From contig JAHNZQ020000016.1 of the NCBI GenBank assembly GCA_019155205.2, forward strand, positions 1,706,911-1,759,437: a DNA stretch of 52,527 bases, given 5' to 3'. A program made the translations under genes and the position numbers. This document shows positions 33,761-46,407 of the stretch, in pieces (within the stretch, counting starts at the first letter, position 1; each line of letters begins with the position of its first letter). The notes beneath the pieces were generated by a model. That model saw only the letters and a program-made list of their open reading frames with translations, made no database searches and was not told the origin of the DNA. This DNA is from Gracilaria vermiculophylla (lineage: Eukaryota; Rhodophyta; Florideophyceae; Gracilariales; Gracilariaceae).

Positions 33761-34197
33761 TGTAGCATAATGGAAATCGCCCCTATGGGTATGCATAGTA
33801 GCGGATAGTAGTGTATAGTGCGGTAGGTGCCCCTCCCTAGTGGGCCACGTGTAGGTGCTGTGCTGAGTGCGCATGCACGCAGTGCAGGGGCCCTTGGTAG
33901 AGGAACAGTTTATTATTTTGCGACACGTAGCGGTCGCCGCCGGGGTGCACTTAGGCACCTCCCGGATGACCAGCTTCACCGTGGTAAACTGCAAGCACCC
34001 CCTAGAGCCTAAGCCTACTTTCTAGTTCTAGCTCCCAGAAGGGTCACTCTACAGCCGTTAACGGTGCTCTGCGCCTGTCTCGCAGCCCGTTGTTAACGTC
34101 CATTGCGTGTTCCTTTGTCCCCGCTTGGGTGTTGCGCGCATATTATTCCATTGTTGGGCACACTACTGTACGCGAGTATTCGCTGTACCACAGTCCG
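33756..34197. mobile_element. Solo LTR nested in the gypsy element, with 5-bp target duplication
   Basis: 432 bp (33761-34192) beginning tgtagcataa and ending tgtaccaca, flanked by gtccg at 33756-33760 and 34193-34197. It is clearly less AT-rich than its surroundings and has no coding content. If it and one gtccg are ignored, the gypsy polyprotein reads through in the same frame, confirming an insertion. The TG...CA ends and 5-bp duplication point to LTR-LTR recombination of a former full-length element of another family. Confidence 0.88.
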
Positions 34198-35347
34198 GGC
34201 TTCTTTAAACATCCGGAATGTCAATTTGGTTCAAGGGAAGTTGCCTGTCCTTGGCAATTCTTTATCCCGTATTCCCGACCGTCCGATACTACAGCAAATT
34301 CAGTGTATGAATCCCTCATTTTCAGAGCTTGAAGGAGCCTTGGCTAGGTATGATAAGGATCAATTCTTCGGGTCGGTTGTGGCAGCGCTCGAAGTTGAAT
34401 GGCCCGCGGACCCCAAACATCGAAAGCGGATTGCGCTTATGTTACAGTCCTTTACGAAAGGCGATTGGAATCTCCTGTATAAAGGAAAGCTATTTGTACC
34501 GGCGCATTGCCGCCGTCAAGTATTAGAAATGGCCCATGACTCCAAGGTCGGAGGTCATTTTGCATTTACAAAGACCCTGGCGCGATTGGCTGATTTCCAC
34601 TGGAAGCATAGGGCCAAGGAAGTGAAACAATACTGTGATGGGTGCAGTGTTTGCCAGCGACAGAAAGATCATCCAGGACAGGCTTTGAATGACCCCACTC
34701 CTCTTCCAGTTCCAACACGTCGGTGGGGTATGCTTGCTACTAATTTTATTGTCAAACTACCAAGAACGCAGCGCGAATTTGGTGCAATCGCTACGTCGGT
34801 CGATCGCTTGTCCAGGAGGGTCCGATTTGTTGCTTGCAAGGAGACGGATTCGGCACGAGAAGTTACAAGGGCATTTTTTACACACATATTTCCGCACCAT
34901 GGCTTGCCCGACTCCATCATCTCTGACCGCGATCCTCGTTTTATTTCTTCATTTTGGCAATCATTGATGAATTTATGTGGAGTGAAGACCCGGAAGTCTT
35001 CGGCGCGCCACCCTCAGACGGATGGAGCGTCGGAAGTCATGAATCGTATGGTAGAAAATTATAAACGCTGCTTTTGCTCATGCGAACATAGGGATTGGGA
35101 TGTATTGCTTCCAACCGCAGAATTTGCGTATAACTCGGCTGTTTCTGAAAATATTGGATTGTCTCCGATTGAGATTGATCTCGGTTGGAAACCAAAAGCA
35201 CCTTTGGATACTTTGTTTCAATCCACAACCCCACTTAAAGCTTTATCCGATTTTCGTGACCGTCTCCAGGCTGTGGCAGATGATGCAATGTACGCGCATC
35301 AGCTCGCAAAGGCCCGTCAGACCGCAGAAGCCAGTGTCCCATTTTAA
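34198..35347 (+). pseudogene. Gypsy integrase
   Basis: Begins with the tether after RNase H (VLGNSLSRIPDR). The zinc-binding HHCC region follows (MAHDSKVGGHF, QYCDGCSVCQRQ), then the DDE core: ATNFIVKLP where the first catalytic Asp is Asn, IISDRDPRF (second Asp) and GASEVMNRMVENY (Glu). The AEFAYNSAVSENIGLSPIEI block is typical of gypsy integrases. The frame ends at 35347 through a frameshift; GPY/F and chromodomain follow in another frame. Confidence 0.9.
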
Positions 35348-35831
35348 GAAGCCTACCTATCAAGTTGGAGATCAAGTGTGGGTGTCTCGAAAATTGTTTC
35401 GAGATTCGTATCCTAAGGCTCAGGAATCGTCAACGCTTTCAGCGCGCAGATTTGGCCCGTTTCGAATCTTGAAATTGCTAGGAAAGAATGCAGTACGGTT
35501 GAATTTTCCGTGGAACATACGAACATATCCAGTAGTTCATGTCTCTCACACGAAACCAAATCGTGCGCAACCTACGGATATTGGATATCCTACTCGGAGT
35601 ACTCCTTCGCCAGTGTCTGGGTCATCTACTGGAAGCCTGTACAAAGTGGATCGCATTCTGGCGCATCGAAAGAGAGGGAGGTCATATCAGTGGCTCACGC
35701 AATTAGAAAATTCTAATACGCATGACGCACAATGGCAGCCGACGCGTGACTTTGTTGATGCAGATGGTACGCTCACCAAAGCGTTCTATGATTATATCGT
35801 GGGCAATAATCTCCTTTCACATTTGCACTGA
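35336..35831 (+). pseudogene. Gypsy integrase C-terminus with chromodomain
   Basis: After the frameshift the frame reads KKPTYQVGDQVWVS and RRFGPFRILKLLGKNAVRL (the GPY/F module), then YKVDRILAHRKRGRSYQWL and AQWQPTRDFVDADGTL, a chromodomain. Its presence places the element among the chromoviruses, whose chromodomain reads histone methylation to steer integration. The terminal stop at 35829-35831 appears genuine, lying 31 bp before the 3' LTR. Confidence 0.85.
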
Positions 35832-35844
35832 CGTGGCCGTCAAT

Positions 35845-35856
35845 AGGGAGAGAGGG
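35845..35856 (+). promoter_or_regulatory. Polypurine tract of the gypsy element
   Basis: agggagagaggg, six bases before the 3' LTR, the expected site for plus-strand priming. Confidence 0.7.
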
Positions 35857-35862
35857 CAACAG

Positions 35863-36083
35863 TGCAAAAGCCTTAATTAGAACTATCGCAATTGAACATC
35901 GCAATTGGACAGCGCTTCGACATCGAATTAAGGGCATAGGGATGAACAAGTTGTAATTGGGCTTTTAATCGGAGAGAGAACAGCATAAAAGCCGGTTGGA
36001 GTGAGAGAATAGGGATCATCGACGAGTAGGGCAGAATAAAAAGCTTCAACATCTCTTTCAACTATTTGACATACCTCGTTGCA
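35863..36083 (+). repeat. 3' LTR of the gypsy element
   Basis: 221 bp, same length as the 5' LTR. Followed by catgg (36084-36088), the intact target sequence as in piggyBac copy A. Confidence 0.9.
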
Positions 36084-36088
36084 CATGG

Positions 36089-37796
36089 AGTGCTTGTACA
36101 AAAGCCAAGCGTCCACAATGCAAACAGACAGAAAAGTGATGTTGACTCTAAGTGACCAGGACTTGACTTCAAATGCCTTCTCTAAATGTAGAGAGTCCTG
36201 TCTATTCCGGTTGTGTGTATCAATCTGTCTACATGTCTTGTTATAGTCTTCTATTACCTGCGGGATGTCAACATAGTGCTCCACATTTTTTGTCACACCG
36301 CCTTCCTTTCGCCACCTCGACCTTTCAATGACCTCCCCTGGAGAGGTCACTGAGCACGAAGTGATCAAGTATCTTCTCTGTCTATCCAAGCAAAGCACTG
36401 CCATGAGATGCATGGAGTCACCCGGTAGCTTGCTCACCATACATAATTGATCTCCACGAGCAGATAGCTCTTTTTCTGACAGTAGCCTCATCGGATATTG
36501 GCGAGTGGCTCCCTTGACAACACCTATGAATGGCATTCTGTAGCGCATCAGAGCCTTCGAAGTTGACACAGATGCCAACCACGAATTACCACACACAACC
36601 CAGTAAGACCTGGGCCATGGTTTGACAAAGCGCACAGAAGTTGCGGCAGAGGCGCTAAACTCATCTTCAAATGCACGAAAGTCTGATCCTGTCTAACCAC
36701 TGACAATCTCGAGTCGAAGCATCATTCCACTCTTTCCACACGCTGCAGTTCTAATTTCGCATCCGCTCTCGGGCTTCCGATCAAGAGCAACATAATGCAG
36801 AAGCCCTATGTCAATCCAGTTTCCTTCTAAGCCGTAACATCTTGACATGATTTCGTCAACGCATATGCTGTCGGACGGGGTGACGTACCTTGCGCGATGC
36901 GCATTAATAGCGTCAACAAACCCACTTACAACTGACCAGCGTGACTGAGACTCAAGAACATCCGATCTTTCGGCCAAAGAACTAAAGCGAATATTGATGG
37001 GCATAGTATCAGATCGAGCGCGTGACATTAATCGACCAAAATTGGCCACAGGCCCATATTTTGTGAATGACTTTCTTCTCCAAAGATCTGCTCTGCTTCC
37101 AACCTTATACTTTGTAATCATAATTAGAACGCCAAAAAACTTGAGTCCTCTCCCTGCCTTAACTGGAAGATAGACAGTCTCATCAATGCTGTCATTGGTA
37201 AGTCTGACAATTGTACCAAGATGCATCAAAGGGAACGCGTACATGAAAAATCCATACAGCAAGAAGTCACGCGGTGCATTACCATACGTGAGCACATCTC
37301 CGACTTGACCATTGACTTTCCGTGTTTTGGATGGAACCGGGCCATTCGGCGGGTATGACACCTCTCCAAACTTCCATGTGCGGCCGTGCAACACACCATC
37401 TCCTTGAATCTCAATTGACTCGTGCTCCGTGGGCATAACGGCAGCTAAAGCAATCTCATTCTCTTCTTGTCCTTCACGAGTAATCTGGGCTTCGAGAGTT
37501 GCGCTCATTGGATCGGGCGATATTTCCATGGCTGAGAAGGGGCTGTGGCGTTTGATATTGACAAGCTTCAATGTCACGCGCTTAGTACGAGACTGAATGA
37601 GCCATTCGATTGTGACAGATTTCTGACGGCGACCGTTACTATCAGATACAATAGCGTCGATGACCGTCCTAGAAAGCATCTTGGAATTTCAGACGGACCC
37701 AAATGGCCGCTTACGTTCCCCCACTGACGTGACAAGGGAGGCACGATAGTAGACGGTATTGCCTGTGATCAGGCGAGGGTCGGATTGGTTGGGTAT
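36089..37796 (-). pseudogene. piggyBac B transposase, N-terminal and catalytic part
   Basis: Aligns with most of copy A. The start codon is lost: ata at 37794-37796 where copy A has ATG. A tga follows at 37689-37691 (Trp in copy A) and a tag at 36693-36695. The first catalytic Asp survives (ICVDEIMSRCYG) but the second is Asn (VVCGNSWLASV), and the third block reads QIDTHNRNRQDS. It is therefore dead on several counts. No frameshift was seen in this part. Confidence 0.88.
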
Positions 37797-37967
37797 TTTT
37801 ATGATTTTCAGCTGAAGAAGGAGGGTAAGAACTGTCAAAGTACTTACTGGGGACCATAATGTTTGTAACATAACATTGTTAACCTTCTACACTCGTATCA
37901 GCATCTTCTGTGAAGAGTTGAAGGATCGGAACAAAAAAAAAGTATTGAAATTTTTTAGGTAAGGTTT

Positions 37968-38003
37968 CGCCTCATATGAGGCAGATCTGCCTCATATGAG
38001 GCG
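37968..38003. repeat. Perfect 36-bp palindrome near the right end of piggyBac B
   Basis: Two copies of the 12-bp palindrome cctcatatgagg (37970-37981, 37990-38001) flank the palindrome cagatctg, and the outer cg/cg bases also pair. It can form a cruciform or bind a dimeric protein. Confidence 0.85.
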
Positions 38004-38025
38004 TACGGTACAAAAGACACTATAC

Positions 38026-38929
38026 CAGTATAGAGTACGCTCATTTTTAGCCCTCACAGCTCCTAACACGCAAGGAGTATGAACGGAGCCAGCAGTTTTC
38101 CATACGCCATTATCGTATTCCTACGGTAAATGCCTATGGATCAGAGTTTCATTGCTTTAAAGTTTCGCCTGATGTTGCACAAAGGTATTATGTGGCTACG
38201 CTGAGCTCATACGTAAGCAACGCACCGTTCTGATAAACACTAGATTAATTTGCTAGACCATAACGCCCGATTGTGGTTATATCTTACAGACTTGCTGGCG
38301 ACTGCATAATGTGTCTTTCTAGTTGCAGCATGCAAATATTTTTAAATGTGAAGAAATAAATTGATCCATTTTTGTGGCATAGAAGTACATCATATCCATA
38401 CATATTTATGTAAAATGGCTTTAGATAGTGAACGAAAATAGTTTGAAAGGTTTCTGAGTTTCTATTGTTTTTGATAGAGACTTTCTTTACTTTCGTATGT
38501 TCTAGAATCTTTTTTGAATCATAATAGAAGCTTTACAAAAACATAGATGTACAAAAGCTCTTCACTATCACGCACGGTGTCCGAAATATTTCTTGCAGTC
38601 AAGCCCATTAAATATATTAGCTTTCTTTTTTCTGAAAACGAAATTTGCTACACAACCACCTTTTCGATAAACTTGCAGAGAGCACAAAACTTTTCAATAT
38701 TATTTGTGATTGTCTTTGGAAAACATTTTTTTAATTTTGTAAAGGAAAACAACTTTGCTAGAGTATTAATCAAGCATTTTAATACCGTTTTTGAGACAAA
38801 AATGGGCAGTATCAAGGATGTCTTAGTGCCCGATGCATTTTTACGAAAACCATCTCTTGATCTCGACGCTCACATCCGCATTGAATAGCTTAAAACAACC
38901 AAAAAAGATGTTTTAGATCTACAGTGCGT
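38026..38929. other. No gene recognised
   Basis: AT-rich. One open frame (plus, 38547-38888, 113 codons, Phe-rich) has no recognisable domain and is probably chance. Confidence 0.4.
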
Positions 38930-38931
38930 TT

Positions 38932-40213
38932 CAAAATCATATCAGGCCTGAAAAACGCGCCGAAGTAGTACTGTAGTGCGCCTTTTGCAGAACATATAAG
39001 TAAAAACCGGTTCATAATCATAACACTACATCATCAACATCCATCGTTATGAATCCACGTTCACCTCTCTCGCGCTCCGAAGAGCTTGTAATCATACTAC
39101 TAAAAGCTAATAAAAAATTATATGTCAAAATAAGCCGACTTTTAAAACGTTATCCAGTCACAACTCCCCGTATCCTAAAAAACATCCAGCAACGTATAGA
39201 ACAAAATCATTTACAAGGCATTCACACCTTTCGATTCCTGCAGATAAACGGGTTAGAAAACGGAAACTGTGTCAAAGAAGAATTTCATGCCAAAAAATTG
39301 CAAAAACCTTAAATCTCAATGTTTCTAAATCAACAATTTCACATATAATCAGTAAAAAACAATTATTCAAGAATAAAAAAAAGATTTAAACAATCCTTTT
39401 AGAAGATAAACATGAGAAAAACAATATATTTGTATGTAAACATGGCCTACTAGACAAGTCAATTGGATACAGATATTTTGTTCTGATGAATATATATTTA
39501 ACTTGGATGTTACAAATTATTATAAATTTTATTGATATGATCTAAGAAAAGAACGCTCTGAATCCCGGACAAGAACCTCTAGAGGCAGTTCTATAATAGT
39601 CCAGGCTGGCATGTCAGAATATGGAAAAACAGATATTGCATTTATTCACACACATATATACTTTGCATGCTATCAAAAAGTTGTTTGTAACTATAGGCTA
39701 GCATACAGATATTGTGTACACGGAAGAATTTTTGTTTTCCAGCGAGATAATTAACCGGTATACAAATTTAAAGTAGTGACAAACTGGCTACAAGAAGCAA
39801 TTATTTCGGTAATGGATTGGCCAGCACGCTCCCCAGACGTGAACCCCATTAGAAATGGATGGAATTTATTATCAAGAACGGTTAATGGCCACGAAAGGCA
39901 GTTTAGCGCAGCTTCTGATTTGAAAAACTGTTTTAAGAATTGCTAGAACAATACTTCTATTTTTACAATTAATGACCACATCACTTTGATGCCCAAACGC
40001 TGTATTTTCGTTATTCAGGAAAAAGATGGAAAAACTAGTTACTGAGTTGCCAAAAGAGACTTAAACTTAATAAAGTTGTTATGACTTTGAAACGGTTTTT
40101 GGACTTGGAATTTATTTTAAGTCTTGATCTTGTAAAGTACGTTTAGCCGTACAATACCAAATTTACAATTTTTGTACTTCGACACCGACTTGTTCTGATT
40201 TTGAGACAGACTG
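38932..40213 (+). mobile_element. Tc1-like element 3
   Basis: 1,282 bp with ends cagtgcgtttcaaaatcat and ttttgagacagactg, flanked by TA (38930-38931 and 40214-40215). It is in the opposite orientation to the other two. Confidence 0.88.
39049..40045 (+). pseudogene. Tc1-like transposase, element 3
   Basis: Start at ATG 39049 (MNPRSPLSRSEELVIILL), closest to element 1. Open only to 39312. Later the C-terminal catalytic region is readable (VMDWPARSPDVNPIRNGW), where the catalytic Glu (NPIEN in element 1) is Arg. The end is PKRCIFVIQEKDGKTSY. Many stops and shifts lie between. Confidence 0.85.
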
Positions 40214-40790
40214 TATACTGTGCTGGGTTTTGGTAAAAATGATAACAGTTTGCAAAGAGCTGTTTTGTTATTTTATTGATGTTTTATTTGTAATGTTGCT
40301 TGTTTATGTGGAAAATTATGTGTTGTGCTCGCAGAAAGAGGACTTTCTCTCTGTGACAGACACAGGCTGCCGCACTCCTTTGTTCTGCGCACTCGCTCTA
40401 CAGTGCAGCACGTGCCTCGCCAACATCTCGCACTTGGTGCGTGAACCCCTCAGTCCCAAAATGACTTCCGCAGGATCTGCGGTCTCGCGGCCAGGTACGG
40501 GGAAGAGGCCAGACACGAGAGTCTGGTCTTCCCTTGTCCCTTCTCGTGTGCCTCCGGCAACCGTCCCGCACTACGCCGACGCGACGCACAATACTCTGCA
40601 CGGGCAGCCCTATTGCGCACCTACTTCGCGCGTTCTCTCCCCGCCATGTCCGAACAAGCACCACTCTTTTCGTAATTGCTCTGGGTGTCAGAATATCCTC
40701 TCTTTTTGCAACACGGTGTTAAGCATTTTTATGAAGAAAGATGGCTACAGTACGCAAAATTGCGATTTTTGGCGCGATATTTCGGTTGTT

Positions 40791-40810
40791 CATAGTTTTG
40801 AAACGCTCTG
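40791..40810. repeat. Orphan Tc1-like terminal repeat
   Basis: catagttttgaaacgctctg followed by TA resembles the right end of the three Tc1-like elements, including a ggcgcgat block just inside. No matching left end or ORF was found, so it is probably a relic or a short non-autonomous copy. Confidence 0.5.
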
Positions 40811-40815
40811 TACAC

Positions 40816-41326
40816 GTCTGTGTAACACTTTTGATGAAACACAGACCACGAAAAAAAGGTTTCACAATTTTGGCAGAATGCAGCAAGGGATATGTCGCCT
40901 ATCTCGACTGATATTTTTCAGTTGTGCGTCCCTTTTTCGCGGTGTTTGGGAGACCCGAGTTCTGGGCATGTTAACAATACTTTAGTCTGAGGAAACCTTC
41001 AACCCAAAAAAAATTCGCTTGCAACCAGTCGGAATGTTACAAGGAGAGAAGGCAATCAAAACAGCTCGGGTTCGTATCACACCTGTATTCTGTGCCATGA
41101 TGACATGAAGACAACTTTTGAAAGGCAGCGTCATTGATTGACATTTGAATTCAAACTAAAGGTCTTACAAAGGCACAGAGCGTTCCCTGCTTGTTCCACA
41201 CCTGACGAGCACGCACTCCATGACGAGAGGCGACGAATTTAACACTTGAGTTTCTTCCTAACGACGGCTGTCAGTTCTTCGACCATCCAGCACTTCTTTC
41301 TCACGACCAGCCATACCTGAACAAAT
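40816..41326. other. Upstream region of the coiled-coil gene
   Basis: No gene seen. The last 200 bases are presumably the promoter and 5' leader of the gene at 41327; I find no clear TATA box. Confidence 0.4.
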
Positions 41327-41857
41327 ATGGCTCTCGTACGACGAGAAGCGCTAAAAGAAGCAATCATTTCTTGCATCCGCGATATTGTTCAATGTGAAGA
41401 AGCGCACAAGTTGATGGAAACTTGCGGAAATCTAAATTCTACAGGCAAGACAACTGAAAGCATACTCTCCGAGTTTACCCAACTAGTAATCTCGAAAGCC
41501 ATCGAGAAAAAGATCGAGTGGTTGCAGGAACATGATATGTCTGAAATATTGGACTCCATTGATCACTATGCCGCCTTAGCACCGGCCATGGAAGCCACCA
41601 TGAACGGGGACGTCACCTTTCCCAATAAGCTAATTCCCGAGCTGAAGCTAACTGAGGAACTCATCGCTCAGAAGGAGAAAGAAATCGATAAGCTGCAGCA
41701 GATCGTGTCAGAAAAGCAGGCTACGCTTGCCGAAATGAACCGAGAAATAGATGAAGAGGCTAATAAAACACAAGACTTGATGAACGACATTGACGAATCC
41801 TTTAAACACTGTTTGCAAGAACTACAAAATCATTCACGGGCTATCAACCCACTGTAA
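41327..41857 (+). CDS. Coiled-coil protein, 176 aa, possibly NNF1/PMF1-like kinetochore subunit
   Basis: Single-exon ORF with ATG at 41327 in an acceptable context (acaaatATGg) and a stop at 41855-41857. The N-terminal half is helical (EAIISCIRDIVQCEEAHKL, then FTQLVISKAIEKKIEWLQ, EILDSIDHYAAL). The C-terminal half, about residues 108-165, is a charged coiled coil (TEELIAQKEKEIDKLQQIV, ATLAEMNREIDEEANK). Length and architecture resemble NNF1/PMF1 of the MIS12 (MIND) kinetochore complex, which links centromeric chromatin to microtubule-binding proteins. The likeness is by layout, not a diagnostic motif. A MIS12-type or other small coiled-coil subunit is also possible. It converges on INO80B with 4 bp between the stop codons. 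Confidence 0.75.
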   Translation: MALVRREALKEAIISCIRDIVQCEEAHKLMETCGNLNSTGKTTESILSEFTQLVISKAIEKKIEWLQEHDMSEILDSIDHYAALAPAMEATMNGDVTFPNKLIPELKLTEELIAQKEKEIDKLQQIVSEKQATLAEMNREIDEEANKTQDLMNDIDESFKHCLQELQNHSRAINPL

Positions 41858-41861
41858 CCGG

Positions 41862-43100
41862 TCATTCCGTTGCAGTCAAGGTTGACACATTAGGAAACAC
41901 TCTCTTCCCCGTCTTTGGGTCCCGTTTGCACAGCGGGGGATATGATGCTTTGAGACTCCTTTTTAGGTACGGCGGGGAGACCGTATCTTTCGGTATTGAA
42001 AGGGTAGAGCCGCTTCTGTTGCTCACGTATCGCACACACCCATTTCGCATCTCGTTTTGGGTTAAACGCACTTCGACCTGTGCAGCCCTAGCCTCTGTGG
42101 CCAGTGTCAACTTTTTTCGTTTCGAAGTCACCCCCCTCAAAACTTTGTCTACCATCGCAGCTCTCTTTTCCCTGTTCCTCTTTTCCGACACCATTTGTCG
42201 AAGTCTCGCCTTCTGCTGTCGCTTCAGCTCCATCTCGTCGTCATGATCCCAGTCTTCTTGTTGCTCTTCTTTTTTCTTGGCTGTTGGTGAACGGAGCTTG
42301 GTGTATTCTAGCTCTACGGTTTCGCCTTGCATCGCTCTTTGTCGGCTCGTCAGTCTTCCTGACTTGGCGGGTTTCAGTTCCACTGATGACTCACTTCTGA
42401 GGTCTTCTGACTCAATATTCACTTCAGCTTCAAGCTGCGCGAGAATCTCTTTCTGTCCTTTGATGAGTTCGCTTGCATCGCCATCACCGCTGTCATTCGT
42501 AAAATCATTGCTATCCTCGTTGATACGATTTCCCTCGTTCTCATTGTCATCTCGACTGTCCTCTTTGCTCCCACTGCTGCTTTCTTTGATTGTTTTACTG
42601 CGTTTCACATGCAAAGTAGAAACGGACGGACACTTATACTCATTTTCATCATCGTCCATAAGATCATCATCCTCTTCTTCTCCTGTCATTTCTGCATCCA
42701 ACTCATTTTCGTCGTTGAAAGAGGGCTCATTCTTGCTGTCATTGTCCGCAATCGCACCCTCGCCACTACCCTCTTCATCATCCCCGTCGTCGTCCTCCTC
42801 AATCACTTTCCGCGTCTTTTGGGTGCGACGTAGCGTGCGCCGGGCAGAAAAACTCGACGAGTCAGCCCCATCGTCTTCACTATTGAAGTATTCTTCTTGT
42901 GAACTCTGCTTTCCAATTCGTTGACGTGACGACTGCCGTATATGTTTCTTCTCAGAAAGCGATGGTTCTCGTTTGCCGCTCTTGCTTCTCGGTCGGTTGT
43001 TTCGAGGAAATGCGGGTTTCGCCCCGCTGCTGGGGCGAATGCGGGGAACGGAAGGAAGCATGTTGACTTCGTCGCTGCTAAAAGATTCCTCCGGTGACAT
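41862..43100 (-). CDS. INO80B: INO80 complex subunit B (PAPA-1 domain protein), 412 aa
   Basis: Subunit of the INO80 nucleosome-remodelling complex in the nucleus, the counterpart of yeast Ies2. The N-terminal 240 residues are disordered, with long Asp/Glu runs (EEDDDGDDEEGSGEG, EEEDDDLMDDDENE) and Ser/Arg-rich stretches. The PAPA-1-like region follows at about 250-330 (LTSRQRAMQGE, then DDEMELKRQQKARLRQMV). At 356-370 comes VRYVSNRSGSTLSIP, which matches the VRY-S-GSTLS-P signature of INO80B. The C-terminus (LCKRDPKTGKRVFP) corresponds to the start of the region that carries a zf-HIT finger in animal INO80B; only one Cys is left here, so the finger is missing. Single exon. The ATG at 43100 is the first in frame. 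Confidence 0.82.
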   Translation of the reverse strand: MSPEESFSSDEVNMLPSVPRIRPSSGAKPAFPRNNRPRSKSGKREPSLSEKKHIRQSSRQRIGKQSSQEEYFNSEDDGADSSSFSARRTLRRTQKTRKVIEEDDDGDDEEGSGEGAIADNDSKNEPSFNDENELDAEMTGEEEDDDLMDDDENEYKCPSVSTLHVKRSKTIKESSSGSKEDSRDDNENEGNRINEDSNDFTNDSGDGDASELIKGQKEILAQLEAEVNIESEDLRSESSVELKPAKSGRLTSRQRAMQGETVELEYTKLRSPTAKKKEEQQEDWDHDDEMELKRQQKARLRQMVSEKRNREKRAAMVDKVLRGVTSKRKKLTLATEARAAQVEVRLTQNEMRNGCVRYVSNRSGSTLSIPKDTVSPPYLKRSLKASYPPLCKRDPKTGKRVFPNVSTLTATE

Positions 43101-43352
43101 TTTGTGATGATGAAAAAGCCAACTCTTTCACACTAAGTAGAATCGGTGTGCTGTATGGTAGCACAGCTGTTAAGGGCAGGCGATTCAGCTTTTTGACCTA
43201 GGCGACAGGCGACTCCAGCGAAAAAGCGTTAGACACAGCGCTTGTGGACCGACATGCCGATTTCGCGCGGCGGCTACCGTCCGACGCCGTTGCGCACCTC
43301 TTGACACAGTGTTCCTGAGTTTAGGGCGGGAGGGGTGTAGGGGTGGGGGGGT

Positions 43353-46182
<2,830 letters not shown>

Positions 46183-46407
46183 GTGTCAGCGCCGATCAGA
46201 ATGCTCGCCAGCACCGTCAACGTCGCTCCCCGCTGCCACCGCCCGTGCACAAGTGCTGTGTGCCAGTCAGCCACACGCCTGTCGCTCCCGGCCTCACGTC
46301 CGACCCTCTCCGCGCGCTCTGCTGCTACACTTCTTCCCGCGGTGCGACCTCTCTCGGCCAACTCGCTCTCTACCTTCTCCATCCCCACGTCGCTCGCTAC
46401 CTCTCCT

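Larger units (their letters stand above)
30746..36083 (+). mobile_element. Ty3/gypsy chromovirus-type retrotransposon inserted in piggyBac B
   Basis: Equal 221-bp LTRs at both ends (tgcaa...cgttgca), a primer-binding site and a polypurine tract. Internal genes run in gypsy order: gag, protease, reverse transcriptase, RNase H, integrase, then a chromodomain. The LTRs differ at about 16 of 221 positions by hand count (about 93% identity). Multiple frameshifts, stops and a solo-LTR insertion make it inactive. Confidence 0.92.
29775..38025 (-). mobile_element. piggyBac copy B, interrupted by a Ty3/gypsy element
   Basis: DNA similar to copy A resumes on both sides of the gypsy insertion: 30290-30740 matches 1-440 of the window, and 36089-38025 matches 440-2382. 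The right end is near 38025 after the 36-bp palindrome. The left end is estimated at about 29775, because a palindrome-like block there (ctcataaggcag...tgcctcacattaggc) resembles the right-end block. No TTAA duplication was found. Confidence 0.78.

Noticed and set aside
40230..40985. Plus-strand ORF of 251 codons
   Set aside because: It runs through an orphan Tc1-like terminal repeat and has no domain-like composition; it is most likely open by chance.
42277..42924. Plus-strand Ser-rich ORF of 215 codons
   Set aside because: Antisense shadow of the acidic, Ser-rich part of INO80B; its serine richness mirrors the codons of the real gene.
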